Shown: in pieces, positions 33,508 through 42,404 of the stretch
Position numbering within the stretch: position 1 is the first letter of the stretch
Layout: each line of letters begins with the position of its first letter
Origin: Rahnella rivi
Lineage (GTDB): Bacteria > Pseudomonadota > Gammaproteobacteria > Enterobacterales > Enterobacteriaceae
Direction of reading: 5' to 3'
Length of the DNA stretch: 64,000 nt
NCBI RefSeq assembly: GCF_019049655.1
Contig: NZ_JAFMOX010000062.1
Coordinates: 217,339 to 281,338 of the forward strand
Made by a program: the position numbers and the translations under genes
Notes under the pieces: model-generated
What the model saw: the letters and a program-made list of their open reading frames with translations, nothing else
The model's database searches: none
Told to the model about the DNA's origin: nothing

Positions 33508-33544
33508 AAAAACACCCTGAAAACACTCGCGAATCTTCAGGGTG
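33508..33544 (-). terminator. Terminator of the chemoreceptor operon
   Basis: CACCCTGAA and TTCAGGGTG pair; on the minus strand the stem is followed by TTTTTG. It lies 49 bases after the stop of the gene at 33593-33901. Confidence 0.8.
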
Positions 33545-33592
33545 ACCCTTCACATGCTCCGTGTCAGGTATCTGGCGCTCTTTAACGCGTTC

Positions 33593-33901
33593 TCAGGACA
33601 AGAATCTTTTCAGGTTTTCCAGCATATTGGTCATCATGCCAAAGGCCATATTCACGCTGTGAATGCTGTAATACAGCGTTATATCGTGGCGCATCAGGTA
33701 AGTTTCAAAACATTTATCTGCCAGCACTGCCTGAACTTCCAGGCTGCGATCGCGAAAATGGCGGCAGTTATTGATGTACAGCTCCAGCGACCGGTATTCC
33801 CCGGTGGCAAGCTGATTCACCAGCGCCGCCATCTGTTCAAAGCTTTCCACCAATGCCTTGTGCTTTTCCAGATGGTCTGCCTGCTCCTCAAGATTATCCA
33901 T
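33593..33901 (-). CDS. Conserved-looking small protein downstream of chemoreceptor
   Basis: A 102-residue, probably helical cytoplasmic protein (MDNLEEQADHLEKHKALVESFEQMAALVNQLATGEYRSLELYINN). It has no signal peptide. It begins 41 bases after the chemoreceptor stop and shares its terminator, so it is likely transcribed from the same FliA promoter and may work in chemotaxis or motility. I do not recognise the family. The right edge of the accessory island lies just downstream. Confidence 0.7.
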   Translation of the reverse strand: MDNLEEQADHLEKHKALVESFEQMAALVNQLATGEYRSLELYINNCRHFRDRSLEVQAVLADKCFETYLMRHDITLYYSIHSVNMAFGMMTNMLENLKRFLS

Positions 33902-33942
33902 AATGCTGTTCTCCCTGTAATAAGACGACGGTAAAAGCCTGA

Positions 33943-35598
33943 TCAGAAACGTTGCCAGTCGGCCTCATTGTGTGGCGGAGTGCCCGGTTTTTGCGTGCGC
34001 GGCAGTGCAGCCAGCGTCTGCGCCGGTTTTACGAAGGACTGACGCTGACCGGTGGCGTCGCTCAGGCGGAATTCACCCACCAGTCGCGCCAGGCCGTCGG
34101 CCTGATCCTGCAACGAGCGCGAGGCTGAAGAGGCTTCTTCCACCAGCGCGGCGTTCTGCTGGGTCACATCATCCATCTGATTAACGGCCTGATGCACCTG
34201 AGAAATCCCCTGACTCTGCTCGGTAGCCGCAGCGGCAATCTCGTTCACCAGATCTGTAACCTGACGGATGGCGTTGCCCATCGAGTTCATGTTCTCGCCG
34301 ACATCGCCCGCCTGATGGGCACCGGCTTCGATCAGGCTGTAGGAGAGGTCGATCAGTTCTTTTATTTCACGTGCGGCGGTGGTCGAACGCTGTGACAGAT
34401 TTCTGACCTCGCCGGCCACCACAGCAAATCCTTTACCGTGCTCACCGGCGCGTGCCGCTTCCACGGCGGCGTTCAACGCCAGAATATTGGTCTGGAAGGC
34501 AATGCCCTCGATAAGCGTGATGATCTCGGTGACTTTGCGGGAACTGCTGCGGATATCGCCCATGGTGCTCAGCATGGTTTCCAGCGAGGAGGCACTTTTC
34601 TCCGACAGCGCATTCATGTTGCCCGCCAGCTGGCTGGCCTGACGCGTGTTGTCGGCGGTCTGGCGAACCGTCTCGCTGAGCTCGGTCATGCTGGCGGCGG
34701 TCTGTTCCAGCGAGGCGGCCTGCTGCTCGGTGCGCGAGGAGAGATCTTCGTTACCGGCCGCGATTTGTGCCGACGCGCTGCTGACCGACTGTGACGCCGC
34801 ACTCACGGACAACAGTGCACCGGAGACGCGTTGCATCAGGCTGTTGAAGGCGCGGGCCATGTTGCCCACTTCGTCATGACGGCTGGCATCGGCGCTCACC
34901 GTCAAATCCAGCCGTTCGCTGGCGATGGTCATGATATCCCCGATGGCCAGCAGGCTTTTCCGTACGCGGCGGATGGTGACCAGCGCAAAGAAACCCAGCA
35001 GCAGGATGGTGAGCGTCACGCCGCTGCCCATTCCCCAGAGTGTGGCGTTGAAAATGCTGCGGTTAGTGGCGCGCAGCCCCTCACCGATGTCGATGTTAAC
35101 GGTAAGCTGTTTCTGGTAATCGGAGATGAGCTGACGGATAGCCATGCCGATGCCGCCATCGCCCTCAATCAGCGCCAGACTGACGTCATCCTGATGCGCC
35201 CGTGATGAGGCCAGAAACGCCGGGAGTTTTTCCTCAACTTTACGAATATTGTCGAAAGCGACATGGGTCAGCCTTTCATCTTCAGCGCTGGAGATATCGT
35301 GTTGCAGATAATATTCCGTCAGCGTTTTCAGCCCGGCAATCCGCTGCTGAATGAGGGTTTCTACCTCAGGCATTTTGCTGTTATCGGTCTGGCTCTGGTG
35401 TTTATAGAGCGTGAGGGAAAGCCTGTTGCTCTGATCGATGAGTTTATTGAGATCTTTGATGGATGGGATCGCATTGACCTGGACATATTCAAACCGGTCC
35501 TGGAAACCCGAAATCAACATAATGGCGGCGACCCCCAGTGCGATGAGGGCAGCAGATAGCAGTGTGAACGTCAGTAAAAGACGCTGTGTGATGTTCAT
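33943..35598 (-). CDS. Methyl-accepting chemotaxis protein
   Basis: A 551-residue chemoreceptor. Transmembrane helices are at about residues 8-30 and 188-210 with a periplasmic four-helix sensor between, then a HAMP domain (to ~262) and the signalling domain with the tip EGIAFQTNILALNAAVEAARAGEHGKGFAVVAGEVR. It ends DWQRF, an xWxxF pentapeptide that tethers CheR and CheB, so it is a major-type receptor able to adapt by itself. The ligand is unknown. A sigma-28 promoter lies upstream. Confidence 0.95.
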   Translation of the reverse strand: MNITQRLLLTFTLLSAALIALGVAAIMLISGFQDRFEYVQVNAIPSIKDLNKLIDQSNRLSLTLYKHQSQTDNSKMPEVETLIQQRIAGLKTLTEYYLQHDISSAEDERLTHVAFDNIRKVEEKLPAFLASSRAHQDDVSLALIEGDGGIGMAIRQLISDYQKQLTVNIDIGEGLRATNRSIFNATLWGMGSGVTLTILLLGFFALVTIRRVRKSLLAIGDIMTIASERLDLTVSADASRHDEVGNMARAFNSLMQRVSGALLSVSAASQSVSSASAQIAAGNEDLSSRTEQQAASLEQTAASMTELSETVRQTADNTRQASQLAGNMNALSEKSASSLETMLSTMGDIRSSSRKVTEIITLIEGIAFQTNILALNAAVEAARAGEHGKGFAVVAGEVRNLSQRSTTAAREIKELIDLSYSLIEAGAHQAGDVGENMNSMGNAIRQVTDLVNEIAAAATEQSQGISQVHQAVNQMDDVTQQNAALVEEASSASRSLQDQADGLARLVGEFRLSDATGQRQSFVKPAQTLAALPRTQKPGTPPHNEADWQRF

Positions 35599-35656
35599 AT
35601 TTTCCCCTGATTTTAAAAGTCCGGCCTTCTTGAAAGTGGCATGACGTGAATCAGGG

Positions 35657-35683
35657 TTATCGGCAAAGGTTGCGCTAACGTTA
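35657..35683 (-). promoter_or_regulatory. Sigma-28 (FliA) promoter of the chemoreceptor gene
   Basis: On the minus strand GCCGATAA, a perfect FliA -10 box, is preceded by 15 bases and TAAC (consensus TAAA). It lies about 60 bases before the chemoreceptor start. Confidence 0.75.
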
Positions 35684-35990
35684 ATTAAACCGATCTAATT
35701 CAATTATTTACGTTAAGTCAATGTTTCGCGTTGGTGTTTAAAATGATTTTTTATGCACGTAAAAAGATTTTTCATGCTCTCTCAGACGATGTTGAATGAT
35801 TCCCCCGACGCCCGGCGGGTTTGTGCAAAAGAACATCAGGATCGCGTCAATTTCTCATTGAAAAGCGCGGGGAAATGACACAGTCTGCGGCCTGCAGCGC
35901 GCCATCCGGCGAGCCTCTTTTTCTGTCACAAGGTCATCTGATGTGTATTCACTGTCGTCACCGTACAACTTCCCTCTATAAATCAATGCA
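35684..35990. other. Intergenic region before serine hydrolase gene
   Basis: No gene recognised. The part next to 35990 must hold the promoter of the hydrolase gene; its ribosome site (AATGCAATG) is weak. Confidence 0.45.
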
Positions 35991-37196
35991 ATGAAAAGAA
36001 TAACGGGACGATTTTCTGGCCTTAGCATCATGCTTCCTTTGCTTCTGACCGCGTGCGGAACCTTATCCGAGATGCAGGTGAAAGAAAGCCCGCAGGCGGT
36101 GAAGCAACTTGCCTGCACGAAAAATCTCGACGGGCTGGTTGACGGTATTGTTCAGCAGTATATGAAGAAGGAAAAAGCCAGCGGCCTGGCGATAGGGATT
36201 ATCCGCAACAACGGCGAAGCCCGGACCTGGGGCTATGGGTATACCAACGCGGTAAATGGCTACAAAATTGACGGGGAAACGCTGTTTGCGCTCGGTTCCG
36301 TGAGTAAGGGCGTGACCGGTGAAGTGGTGGCCGGGCTGGTCGATAAAGGGCAACTGAACTGGGACGATAAACTCTCGGACTTGTTGCCGAAAAATATTCT
36401 GCTCAGCCCGGATGCCCGGAACATCACCTTGTTGCAGCTGGCCACACATACTTCCGGTTTACCGCGACAAAACATGAACAAAGACATGTTGCAGAGCTTC
36501 CTGAAATATCTGTATACCGGCGACAATTTCTATAACGAACTGGACAGCGATGCGGTAGTGAACGATCTCTCTTCGTTCAAAAAGCCGCAAAAGCGGGAGC
36601 CTCAGTATTCCAATCTGGGTTACGCGCTTCTTGGCTACATTCTCAAAGTAAAAACCGGCGAAGACATTCAGCAACTGGCGTATGACTTTATCTTTAACTC
36701 GCTGAAAATGAGCAATACCAGCTTCCACGGCCCGACGCTGAAAGATTACCCTTATCGCGCGATCGGTCATGCGGGCGATCAGCCGAAGTTTATTCGCCGC
36801 GGCAAAGTGGTGCCTGACTGGTACTTCACCAACAACATGGTGGCGGCGGCCAATCTGTACAGTAACGCCGATGACCTGCTGAAATATCTTCGTGCGCATA
36901 TCGAGAATTCCCGCACCGGCGATCTCAACGCGGCTATTCAGGTCACAGAAAAAGTCTATTTCGAAAGAGAAATTGAGGCCGCCAATATTGCCTGGGTCAC
37001 TGATTATAAAGATAACCAGATAATTACGTATCAGGTCGGATATATCGGCGGATACTCGAGTTATATCGGTTTTGATAAAAAACATCAGAATGCTGTTGTC
37101 GTGTTACAGAATTCCTTTAACTGGAGTAACTATATTGGTCATGATTTGTTATTAAAAATGGCAATGGCGGATGACTACCGGGAAACCTGTCAGTAA
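35991..37196 (+). CDS. AmpC-like serine hydrolase, lipoprotein
   Basis: A 401-residue member of the beta-lactamase/penicillin-binding family (class C, peptidase S12 fold). A signal peptide ends in the lipobox LLTAC (Cys22), so it is membrane-anchored in the periplasm. The catalytic SVSK is at residues 103-106 in FALGSVSKGVTG, and YSN at 206-208 is the second active-site motif; GYIGGYSSY stands where KTG is usual, so the third motif is not canonical. It could be a D-alanyl-D-alanine peptidase, an esterase or a peptidoglycan-fragment hydrolase. Activity on beta-lactams cannot be inferred. Confidence 0.85.
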   Translation: MKRITGRFSGLSIMLPLLLTACGTLSEMQVKESPQAVKQLACTKNLDGLVDGIVQQYMKKEKASGLAIGIIRNNGEARTWGYGYTNAVNGYKIDGETLFALGSVSKGVTGEVVAGLVDKGQLNWDDKLSDLLPKNILLSPDARNITLLQLATHTSGLPRQNMNKDMLQSFLKYLYTGDNFYNELDSDAVVNDLSSFKKPQKREPQYSNLGYALLGYILKVKTGEDIQQLAYDFIFNSLKMSNTSFHGPTLKDYPYRAIGHAGDQPKFIRRGKVVPDWYFTNNMVAAANLYSNADDLLKYLRAHIENSRTGDLNAAIQVTEKVYFEREIEAANIAWVTDYKDNQIITYQVGYIGGYSSYIGFDKKHQNAVVVLQNSFNWSNYIGHDLLLKMAMADDYRETCQ

Positions 37197-37464
37197 ACAT
37201 CCTCATTAAGTGCGAAAAATCCTAATATATTCATGATCATGTAACGTAAATAATGTGAAAAAAATTCGCATTATTTACTCGTGTATGAAATCATTGCGCC
37301 ATCATGTTTTGAATCTTTTGTCACCATTGCAAAGTGGGCTTCACTTTATCCGGAGGAAAACTCGCTGCATTTTCTATTTTAATGTGCACCGGTTTTATCG
37401 CGATGAACGCTATTTCCCTGATTTATAAGATTCAACAAAGTAATTTTATTGCAAAGGTAATTCC

Positions 37465-38454
37465 ATGTCTTTTATTCCTGCGAAGAAGAGCGCTTATCTC
37501 CTAAGCCTCATGATGATGTTTTGTTATACCTTTAAGGTTTATGCCAATGAACCGGCCGCTGCTCAGGTTACCGGTTCGGAAAATAACGCCGCCACGATTG
37601 CGCCAGCCGCACCCGCTGTCCCTCTGACGACGCCTCAAACCCCGGAGGCACCTGCACCGGCCTTACCGGACGTCACTCCGCCCGCTACGCCAGACGCACA
37701 ACCTGCTGCCCCGGCCGATGCCGTGACCACGCTGCCCCTCACTCACGCGACGGCGAAACCCGAGCCTGAGCCTGAGCCGGTAAAAGAACCGGCCGCTGAA
37801 GTTGCGCCGGAGCCTGAGAAAGTCGCTTTCAGCCTGAACAGCGAAGAGCAAAAGCGTGCCTATGCCAGCGGCGTTGCCATGGCTAAATACATTGAAGCGC
37901 AGATTGTCGAGCAAAAGGCGCTGCACATTACGCTGGACAAAGACATTCTTCTGGCCGGGATCACCGATACCTTTAACCAGCGCGAAAAGATGAGTCCGCA
38001 GGATGTGCAGGCCACGCTGACGGCGTTTGATGAGCAGGTGAAGATCCTGACGCAGGCGGCGACAGCGAAAGAGCAGGGCGCAGAGAAAGCCTTTATTGAA
38101 GAGTTTGCCAAACGTCCGGGTGTGAAAAAGACCGCAAAAGGTCTTTACTATCTGGTTGAAAATAAAGGTGAAGGTGCGGTCATCAAAGACACCAATCAGG
38201 TGGAGGTGACCTACAAAGGGGAATTACTCGATGGCACTATGGTGGATGGCCCGCAAATCGACAATGCGAACCAGATTTTCCGCGTGGCCGACATGCCGCC
38301 TGTACTGCGTGATGCCGTGAAACTTGTCCGTAAAGGCGGAAAAGTGACGATTGTTATCCCGCCTGCCCCTGTCGGGAAAAACAGTGAGGACGGCAAGCCA
38401 AAATCAGTGGTGATTTACACGGTGTCTGTGGTGAACGTAAACAACCCGCACTGA
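37465..38454 (+). CDS. FkpA-like periplasmic protein with degenerate FKBP domain
   Basis: A 329-residue protein with an N-terminal signal peptide (cleavage near VYANEP), a long Pro/Ala/Glu-rich linker (residues ~30-120, EPEPEPVKEP), an FkpA-type N-terminal dimerisation domain (YASGVAMAKYIEAQIVEQKAL) and a C-terminal FKBP fold (VEVTYKGELLDGTMVDG). The FKBP active-site positions are altered: FDNS of FkpA is VDGP, VIPGW is MPPVL and the AYG segment is missing. It is therefore probably a chaperone rather than an efficient prolyl isomerase. FkpA itself is not in this window. Confidence 0.82.
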   Translation: MSFIPAKKSAYLLSLMMMFCYTFKVYANEPAAAQVTGSENNAATIAPAAPAVPLTTPQTPEAPAPALPDVTPPATPDAQPAAPADAVTTLPLTHATAKPEPEPEPVKEPAAEVAPEPEKVAFSLNSEEQKRAYASGVAMAKYIEAQIVEQKALHITLDKDILLAGITDTFNQREKMSPQDVQATLTAFDEQVKILTQAATAKEQGAEKAFIEEFAKRPGVKKTAKGLYYLVENKGEGAVIKDTNQVEVTYKGELLDGTMVDGPQIDNANQIFRVADMPPVLRDAVKLVRKGGKVTIVIPPAPVGKNSEDGKPKSVVIYTVSVVNVNNPH

Positions 38455-38516
38455 CCGCCGGTCAGCACTCCCCTTCGCCGGGGAGGCCGCTTTCCTGCCA
38501 CAACCTCTCTGGCACA

Positions 38517-40235
38517 TTATGCCAGGGAGGCACTTTCCTGATGCACCGCAATATAGCGCTCAAATTTGGCCGGTTTCAGCTGGCTGAGATCCACCAGCAC
38601 CAATCCGTCGATGCAGTTGTTGAATTCCGGGTCGCTGCCGAAATCGATAAACTGCACGCCGCCGCTTTCGCAAAGTTCGGAATACTGTTTATACAGCGCC
38701 GGAATGCTGCATCCGAGATTGGCCAGCAGACGTTTGAGGCGCTGCAAATCTTCCTGATAATCATCTCCGCAAAACTGCGCTAACACGTCAGGCAACGACG
38801 CCGGATAAGGGCGCAGTGATGTCGCCAGTGGCAGCGTCGGGGCGAAATACAGTCGATAAAATGCCACCAGCAAATCGCGGGCGGGCAGCGGCATGCCGCC
38901 GGAAATCGACACCGGACCAAACAGATAACGCGTTTGCGGATATTTCGCCAGATATGCGCCGATGCCCAGCCACAGATAGTCCAGCCCGCGCTTTCCCCAG
39001 TACGCAGGCTGAATAAAGCTGCGTCCGAGTTCGATACCCTGCGCCAGAATCGGATCCATCTGGTGGCCGTACTGAAACAAACTCTGGCTGTAAATGCCGT
39101 TCAATCCTTTGCTGGCGACCTGATCGGCGGTCGGGATAAACCGGTACGCGCCGACAATTTCCAGCGCCTGCGGATCCCACAGCACCAGGTGATAATAGTC
39201 GTCATCGTAACCGTCGAGATCCCGACGGCGGCCGCTGCCTTCACCGACGGCGCGGAAAGCAATTTCGCGCAACCGGCCCAGTTCGCGCAAAATCGGCACC
39301 GTATCTTCCCCGTGACGGCGATAGAGATAAATCATCTTGCCGTCCGGCGTTTTGCCCAGCACTTCGCTGGCTTCCAGCGCGTGTTTCAGCACCGCCCGAT
39401 CTTCGGCGCGGGCAATCGACGTTTCAGTGTGGAACAACCCCGGTTTGCCTGCACCAAGGCGGTAAAGATGTTTACGAAAACGCGCCGCCAGATCCCCCGC
39501 CTGCATCTGCCCGTCGTGCCAGCTGGCATACGGAATGCGCGCGCCGATTTTAAGCGTCAGACTGTTGCCGCGCTGGCCAAACATTTCATGCACCAGCAGC
39601 AGGGTACTCAGCGGGCGGTAAATCATCGACGTGAGATAAAACAGCGCACTGTTGCTGCCGCTGATATGCACCGGCACCACCGGCGCACGGGCTTTGGCCG
39701 CGAGGCGGATAAATCCGGTGTGCCATTTGCCGTCGCGCACGCCTTTCGAGCTCATCCGCGACACTTCACCCGCCGGGAAGACAATCAGCACGCCCTGATT
39801 TTGCAGATGCTCCTGCATTTGTGTGACCTGATTGCGGCGGGTACGGTTGCCCATATTGTCCACCGGGATCATCAGGCTGCCGAGCGAAGACACCAGCGAT
39901 AACAGCTGATTTGCAACCACTTTGACATCCGGGCGCACCGACGCCACTGCGTGCAACAGCGCGAGGCCGTCGAGCGTGCCAATCGGATGGTTCGCCACCA
40001 CCACCACCGGCCCGTAACTCGGGATCTGCTCCCGGTCACGCTCTGTCAGTTCACAGCGAATATTGAAATGCTCGAGCACCTGCTCGGCCATATCAATCCC
40101 TTTCAGGTGCTGATACTTGTCGGCAAAACGGTGGAATTCTTTTTCGCGGAAAAGGGTTTTTAACAGACGGCGTTGCCAGGAAGGGGTTTTGTGCTGCGGG
40201 TCGAGATCCTGAAACAGGGTATCCATGCTGAACAT
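38517..40235 (-). CDS. olsF: Bifunctional ornithine-lipid acyltransferase, OlsF type
   Basis: A 572-residue fusion. The N-terminal half is an acyltransferase of the PlsC fold (VVVVANHPIGTLDGLALLHA, FPAGEVSRMSSKGVRDGKWHTGFIRLA). The C-terminal half is an OlsB-like N-acyltransferase (YRFIPTADQVASKGLNGIYSQSLFQY; ELGRSFIQPAYWGKRGLDYLWLGIGAYL). OlsF of Serratia proteamaculans joins both steps of ornithine lipid synthesis: N-acylation of ornithine, then O-acylation of the product. The start at 40235 has GGAGG seven bases upstream. The protein would work at the inner membrane, probably supporting phosphate-free membrane lipids. Confidence 0.85.
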   Translation of the reverse strand: MFSMDTLFQDLDPQHKTPSWQRRLLKTLFREKEFHRFADKYQHLKGIDMAEQVLEHFNIRCELTERDREQIPSYGPVVVVANHPIGTLDGLALLHAVASVRPDVKVVANQLLSLVSSLGSLMIPVDNMGNRTRRNQVTQMQEHLQNQGVLIVFPAGEVSRMSSKGVRDGKWHTGFIRLAAKARAPVVPVHISGSNSALFYLTSMIYRPLSTLLLVHEMFGQRGNSLTLKIGARIPYASWHDGQMQAGDLAARFRKHLYRLGAGKPGLFHTETSIARAEDRAVLKHALEASEVLGKTPDGKMIYLYRRHGEDTVPILRELGRLREIAFRAVGEGSGRRRDLDGYDDDYYHLVLWDPQALEIVGAYRFIPTADQVASKGLNGIYSQSLFQYGHQMDPILAQGIELGRSFIQPAYWGKRGLDYLWLGIGAYLAKYPQTRYLFGPVSISGGMPLPARDLLVAFYRLYFAPTLPLATSLRPYPASLPDVLAQFCGDDYQEDLQRLKRLLANLGCSIPALYKQYSELCESGGVQFIDFGSDPEFNNCIDGLVLVDLSQLKPAKFERYIAVHQESASLA

Positions 40236-40431
40236 AGGATGTCCTCCGGTTGAAGTCTCCCGACCATAATCAGTGCACATGACAGCGATGTGACGTTTTG
40301 ATGGCAGTAAGAGGAAGGCTGAATAAAACACCGGTTCAATTTGTTGCGAAAACAGCCAAATACCCATAGAGTCAACACTCCTGCATGGCGACTAAAATGC
40401 CCAACCCATCTTTCGTGAGACGCTGATTTCC

Positions 40432-41649
40432 ATGCCCGCTCCCGCTTCGCCCGATCTATCTCCGGCTGCTGCTTCAAAGACCACGCTGCGCATTCTTTCG
40501 ATTCTGGTGTTCAACTTCGCTAATTATCTGACCATCGGTCTGCCGCTGGCGATCCTGCCAGGGTATGTACATGAGCATCTCGGTTACAGCGCGTTTTGGG
40601 CGGGCCTGGTGATCAGCCTGCAATATTTTGCGACGTTGCTCAGCCGCCCGCATGCCGGGCGTTATGCCGATAAAGTCGGACCCAAAAAAGTGGTGATGAT
40701 CGGCCTGACCGGCTGCCTGCTGAGCGGGGTGTTTTACCTGCTGGCGCTGTGGCTGGATGCCTCACCGGCGGCCAGTCTGGCGCTGCTGTGCATCGGACGC
40801 TTGCTGCTTGGCGCGGGGCAAAGTTTCGCAGGCACCGGTTCAACGCTGTGGGGCATCGGCGTGGTGGGTTCGCTGCATATCGGCAAAGTCATTTCGTGGA
40901 GCGGGGTGGTGACGTATGGCGCGATGGCGATTGGCGCGCCGCTCGGCGTGTGGATTTTCAGCCTTGGCGGCCTGACCCTGCTTTCCGGCTGCATAATTCT
41001 GGTGGCGCTGACGGCGTTGCTGGCGGCGTGGCGTAAAGCGCCGGTGGCGGGGAAAGCCGCGACACAACTTCCGTTCCGGCAGGTGCTGGGCAAAGTGTTG
41101 CCGTACGGGCTGGCGCTCGGGCTGGCGTCCACCGGCTTTGGCGTGATCGCGACGTTTATCACGCTGTTTTACGATGCCAAAGGCTGGTCGGGCGCGGCAT
41201 TCTCTTTGACGTTTTTCAGCGCGGCGTTCGTGGGAATGCGGCTGCTTTTCCCCAACTGCATCAACCGTTTTGGCGGCCTGCGCGTTTCTCTGGTGTGTTT
41301 CGCCGTGGAAATCATCGGGCTGATTTTGGTATTTTTCGCCCCAACGGCTGGGGTGGCGATGGGCGGCGCGTTTCTTACCGGCGCGGGCTTCTCGCTGGTC
41401 TTTCCGGCGCTGGGTGTGGTGGCGGTTAAAAAATTGCCGCAGGAAAATCAGGGCAGCGCGCTGGCAACCTATTCGGCATTTCTGGATTTATCACTGGGTG
41501 TCACCGGCCCCCTGGCGGGAATACTGATGGCGCAGGCGGGGATCGGGGCGATTTATCCTGGCTCGGCGCTGCTGGTTCTGGTGGCGATGGCGCTGGTGCT
41601 GCGGCTGTTGTTACGTCCTTCACCGCAGAAAACCCGCGCCGACCTCTGA
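40432..41649 (+). CDS. yhhS: MFS efflux transporter YhhS
   Basis: A 405-residue major facilitator with twelve hydrophobic segments. It matches E. coli YhhS along its length (YLTIGLPLAILPGYVH; FWAGLVISLQYFATLLSRPHAGRYADKVGPKK, including the loop 2-3 motif; AGFSLVFPALGVVAVK). YhhS is a predicted drug or metabolite exporter, with glyphosate and arabinose reported as substrates in E. coli work. It is convergent with yhhY as part of a conserved neighbourhood. Confidence 0.93.
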   Translation: MPAPASPDLSPAAASKTTLRILSILVFNFANYLTIGLPLAILPGYVHEHLGYSAFWAGLVISLQYFATLLSRPHAGRYADKVGPKKVVMIGLTGCLLSGVFYLLALWLDASPAASLALLCIGRLLLGAGQSFAGTGSTLWGIGVVGSLHIGKVISWSGVVTYGAMAIGAPLGVWIFSLGGLTLLSGCIILVALTALLAAWRKAPVAGKAATQLPFRQVLGKVLPYGLALGLASTGFGVIATFITLFYDAKGWSGAAFSLTFFSAAFVGMRLLFPNCINRFGGLRVSLVCFAVEIIGLILVFFAPTAGVAMGGAFLTGAGFSLVFPALGVVAVKKLPQENQGSALATYSAFLDLSLGVTGPLAGILMAQAGIGAIYPGSALLVLVAMALVLRLLLRPSPQKTRADL

Positions 41650-41664
41650 TTCTTTTTCAACACA

Positions 41665-42162
41665 TTACACGCCGTGCAGGCGGCCCATGTGCAGCGTATC
41701 CACCAGCTCACCGTCACGCATCGCATAGCAAGGGCTGCGGCCTTCGAGCATGAAACCAAACTTTTTGTACAAGGCGATGGCGGCGTCATTGTCAGCATAG
41801 ACCGTCAGTTCCACGCGTTTCACCTGCAGCCACTTGTCACACAGCTCAAGAGCGGCCGCGAGCAATTTGCTGCCCACTCCTCTTCCCTGAAAACTGACAT
41901 CCACGCCAATGCCGAACGTGGCGACGTGGCGGCGTCGCCAGGGCTCTTCCACGATCAGCGTCAGATTCCCGACCAGTTTGCCGTCAATGCAGGCCACCAG
42001 CGCGAAACGGTGAGGAGAAGAATTCGCCAGGCGGCCTTCCCAGAGCGCGGCGGGTGGATAAGGAAGTTGCAGAGTGTCGCTGTACACCGGCACCTGCGCG
42101 TAAAGTTGCCCAAGCGCTTGCGCGTCCGTTGATTCAGCATGGCGTATAACGATTTCGCTCAT
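41665..42162 (-). CDS. yhhY: GNAT acyltransferase YhhY (L-amino acid N-acyltransferase)
   Basis: A 165-residue acetyltransferase. MSEIVIRHAESTDAQALGQLYAQ, the acyl-CoA site FQGRGVGSKLLAAALELC and VYADNDAAIALYKKFGFMLEG fit the GNAT fold and E. coli YhhY (also named AaaT), which acetylates L-phenylalanine and L-methionine. It faces the ryhB promoter region, as in E. coli. Confidence 0.93.
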   Translation of the reverse strand: MSEIVIRHAESTDAQALGQLYAQVPVYSDTLQLPYPPAALWEGRLANSSPHRFALVACIDGKLVGNLTLIVEEPWRRRHVATFGIGVDVSFQGRGVGSKLLAAALELCDKWLQVKRVELTVYADNDAAIALYKKFGFMLEGRSPCYAMRDGELVDTLHMGRLHGV

Positions 42163-42270
42163 AGCGACACTCCTTTTAGTGTGGTTACTGTTTGAATATC
42201 CTCTAGATTTATCAGGAATAATAAAAGTGTCAATGTGTCATGTGGTGAAAAAAAATGCTTTACAAGTGCG

Positions 42271-42289
42271 AATGATAATGATTATTATT
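42271..42289 (+). promoter_or_regulatory. Fur box and promoter of ryhB
   Basis: AATGAT-AATGAT-T-ATTATT follows the 6-6-1-6 Fur hexamer pattern and overlaps the -10 box TATTAT (42283-42288), with TTTACA (42259-42264) as -35. Iron-bound Fur would block ryhB transcription. Confidence 0.88.
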
Positions 42290-42294
42290 GCCAT

Positions 42295-42404
42295 GCGTTC
42301 CGGGGATGGCCTCACACCAAGGTCAAACGGGTCCCCATGAATGCACGACATTGCTCACATTGCTTCCAGTATTATTTAGCCAGCCGGGTGCTGGCTTTTT
42401 TTTT
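42295..42404 (+). ncRNA. ryhB: RyhB small regulatory RNA
   Basis: GCACGACATTGCTCACATTG and CTTCCAGTATTATTTAGCC reproduce the conserved seed and Hfq-binding core of E. coli RyhB almost exactly. The terminator AGCCAGCCGGGTGCTGGCT with nine Ts follows. RyhB, made under iron starvation, pairs with mRNAs of iron-using proteins and lowers their expression. The start near 42295 is placed from the promoter. The 5' part differs from E. coli and forms a hairpin with GGGGA pairing to TCCCC, giving about 110 bases against 90. It sits between yhhY and yhhW; yhhX, its usual neighbour, is absent. Confidence 0.93.

Noticed and set aside
35991..37196. AmpC beta-lactamase resistance gene
   Set aside because: SVSK and YSN fit the fold, but the protein is a lipoprotein without a KTG motif and without ampR beside it, so beta-lactamase function is not supported.
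38934..39902. 322-codon open frame on the plus strand
   Set aside because: It is antisense to olsF and has low-complexity Ala/Arg/His composition without any domain.
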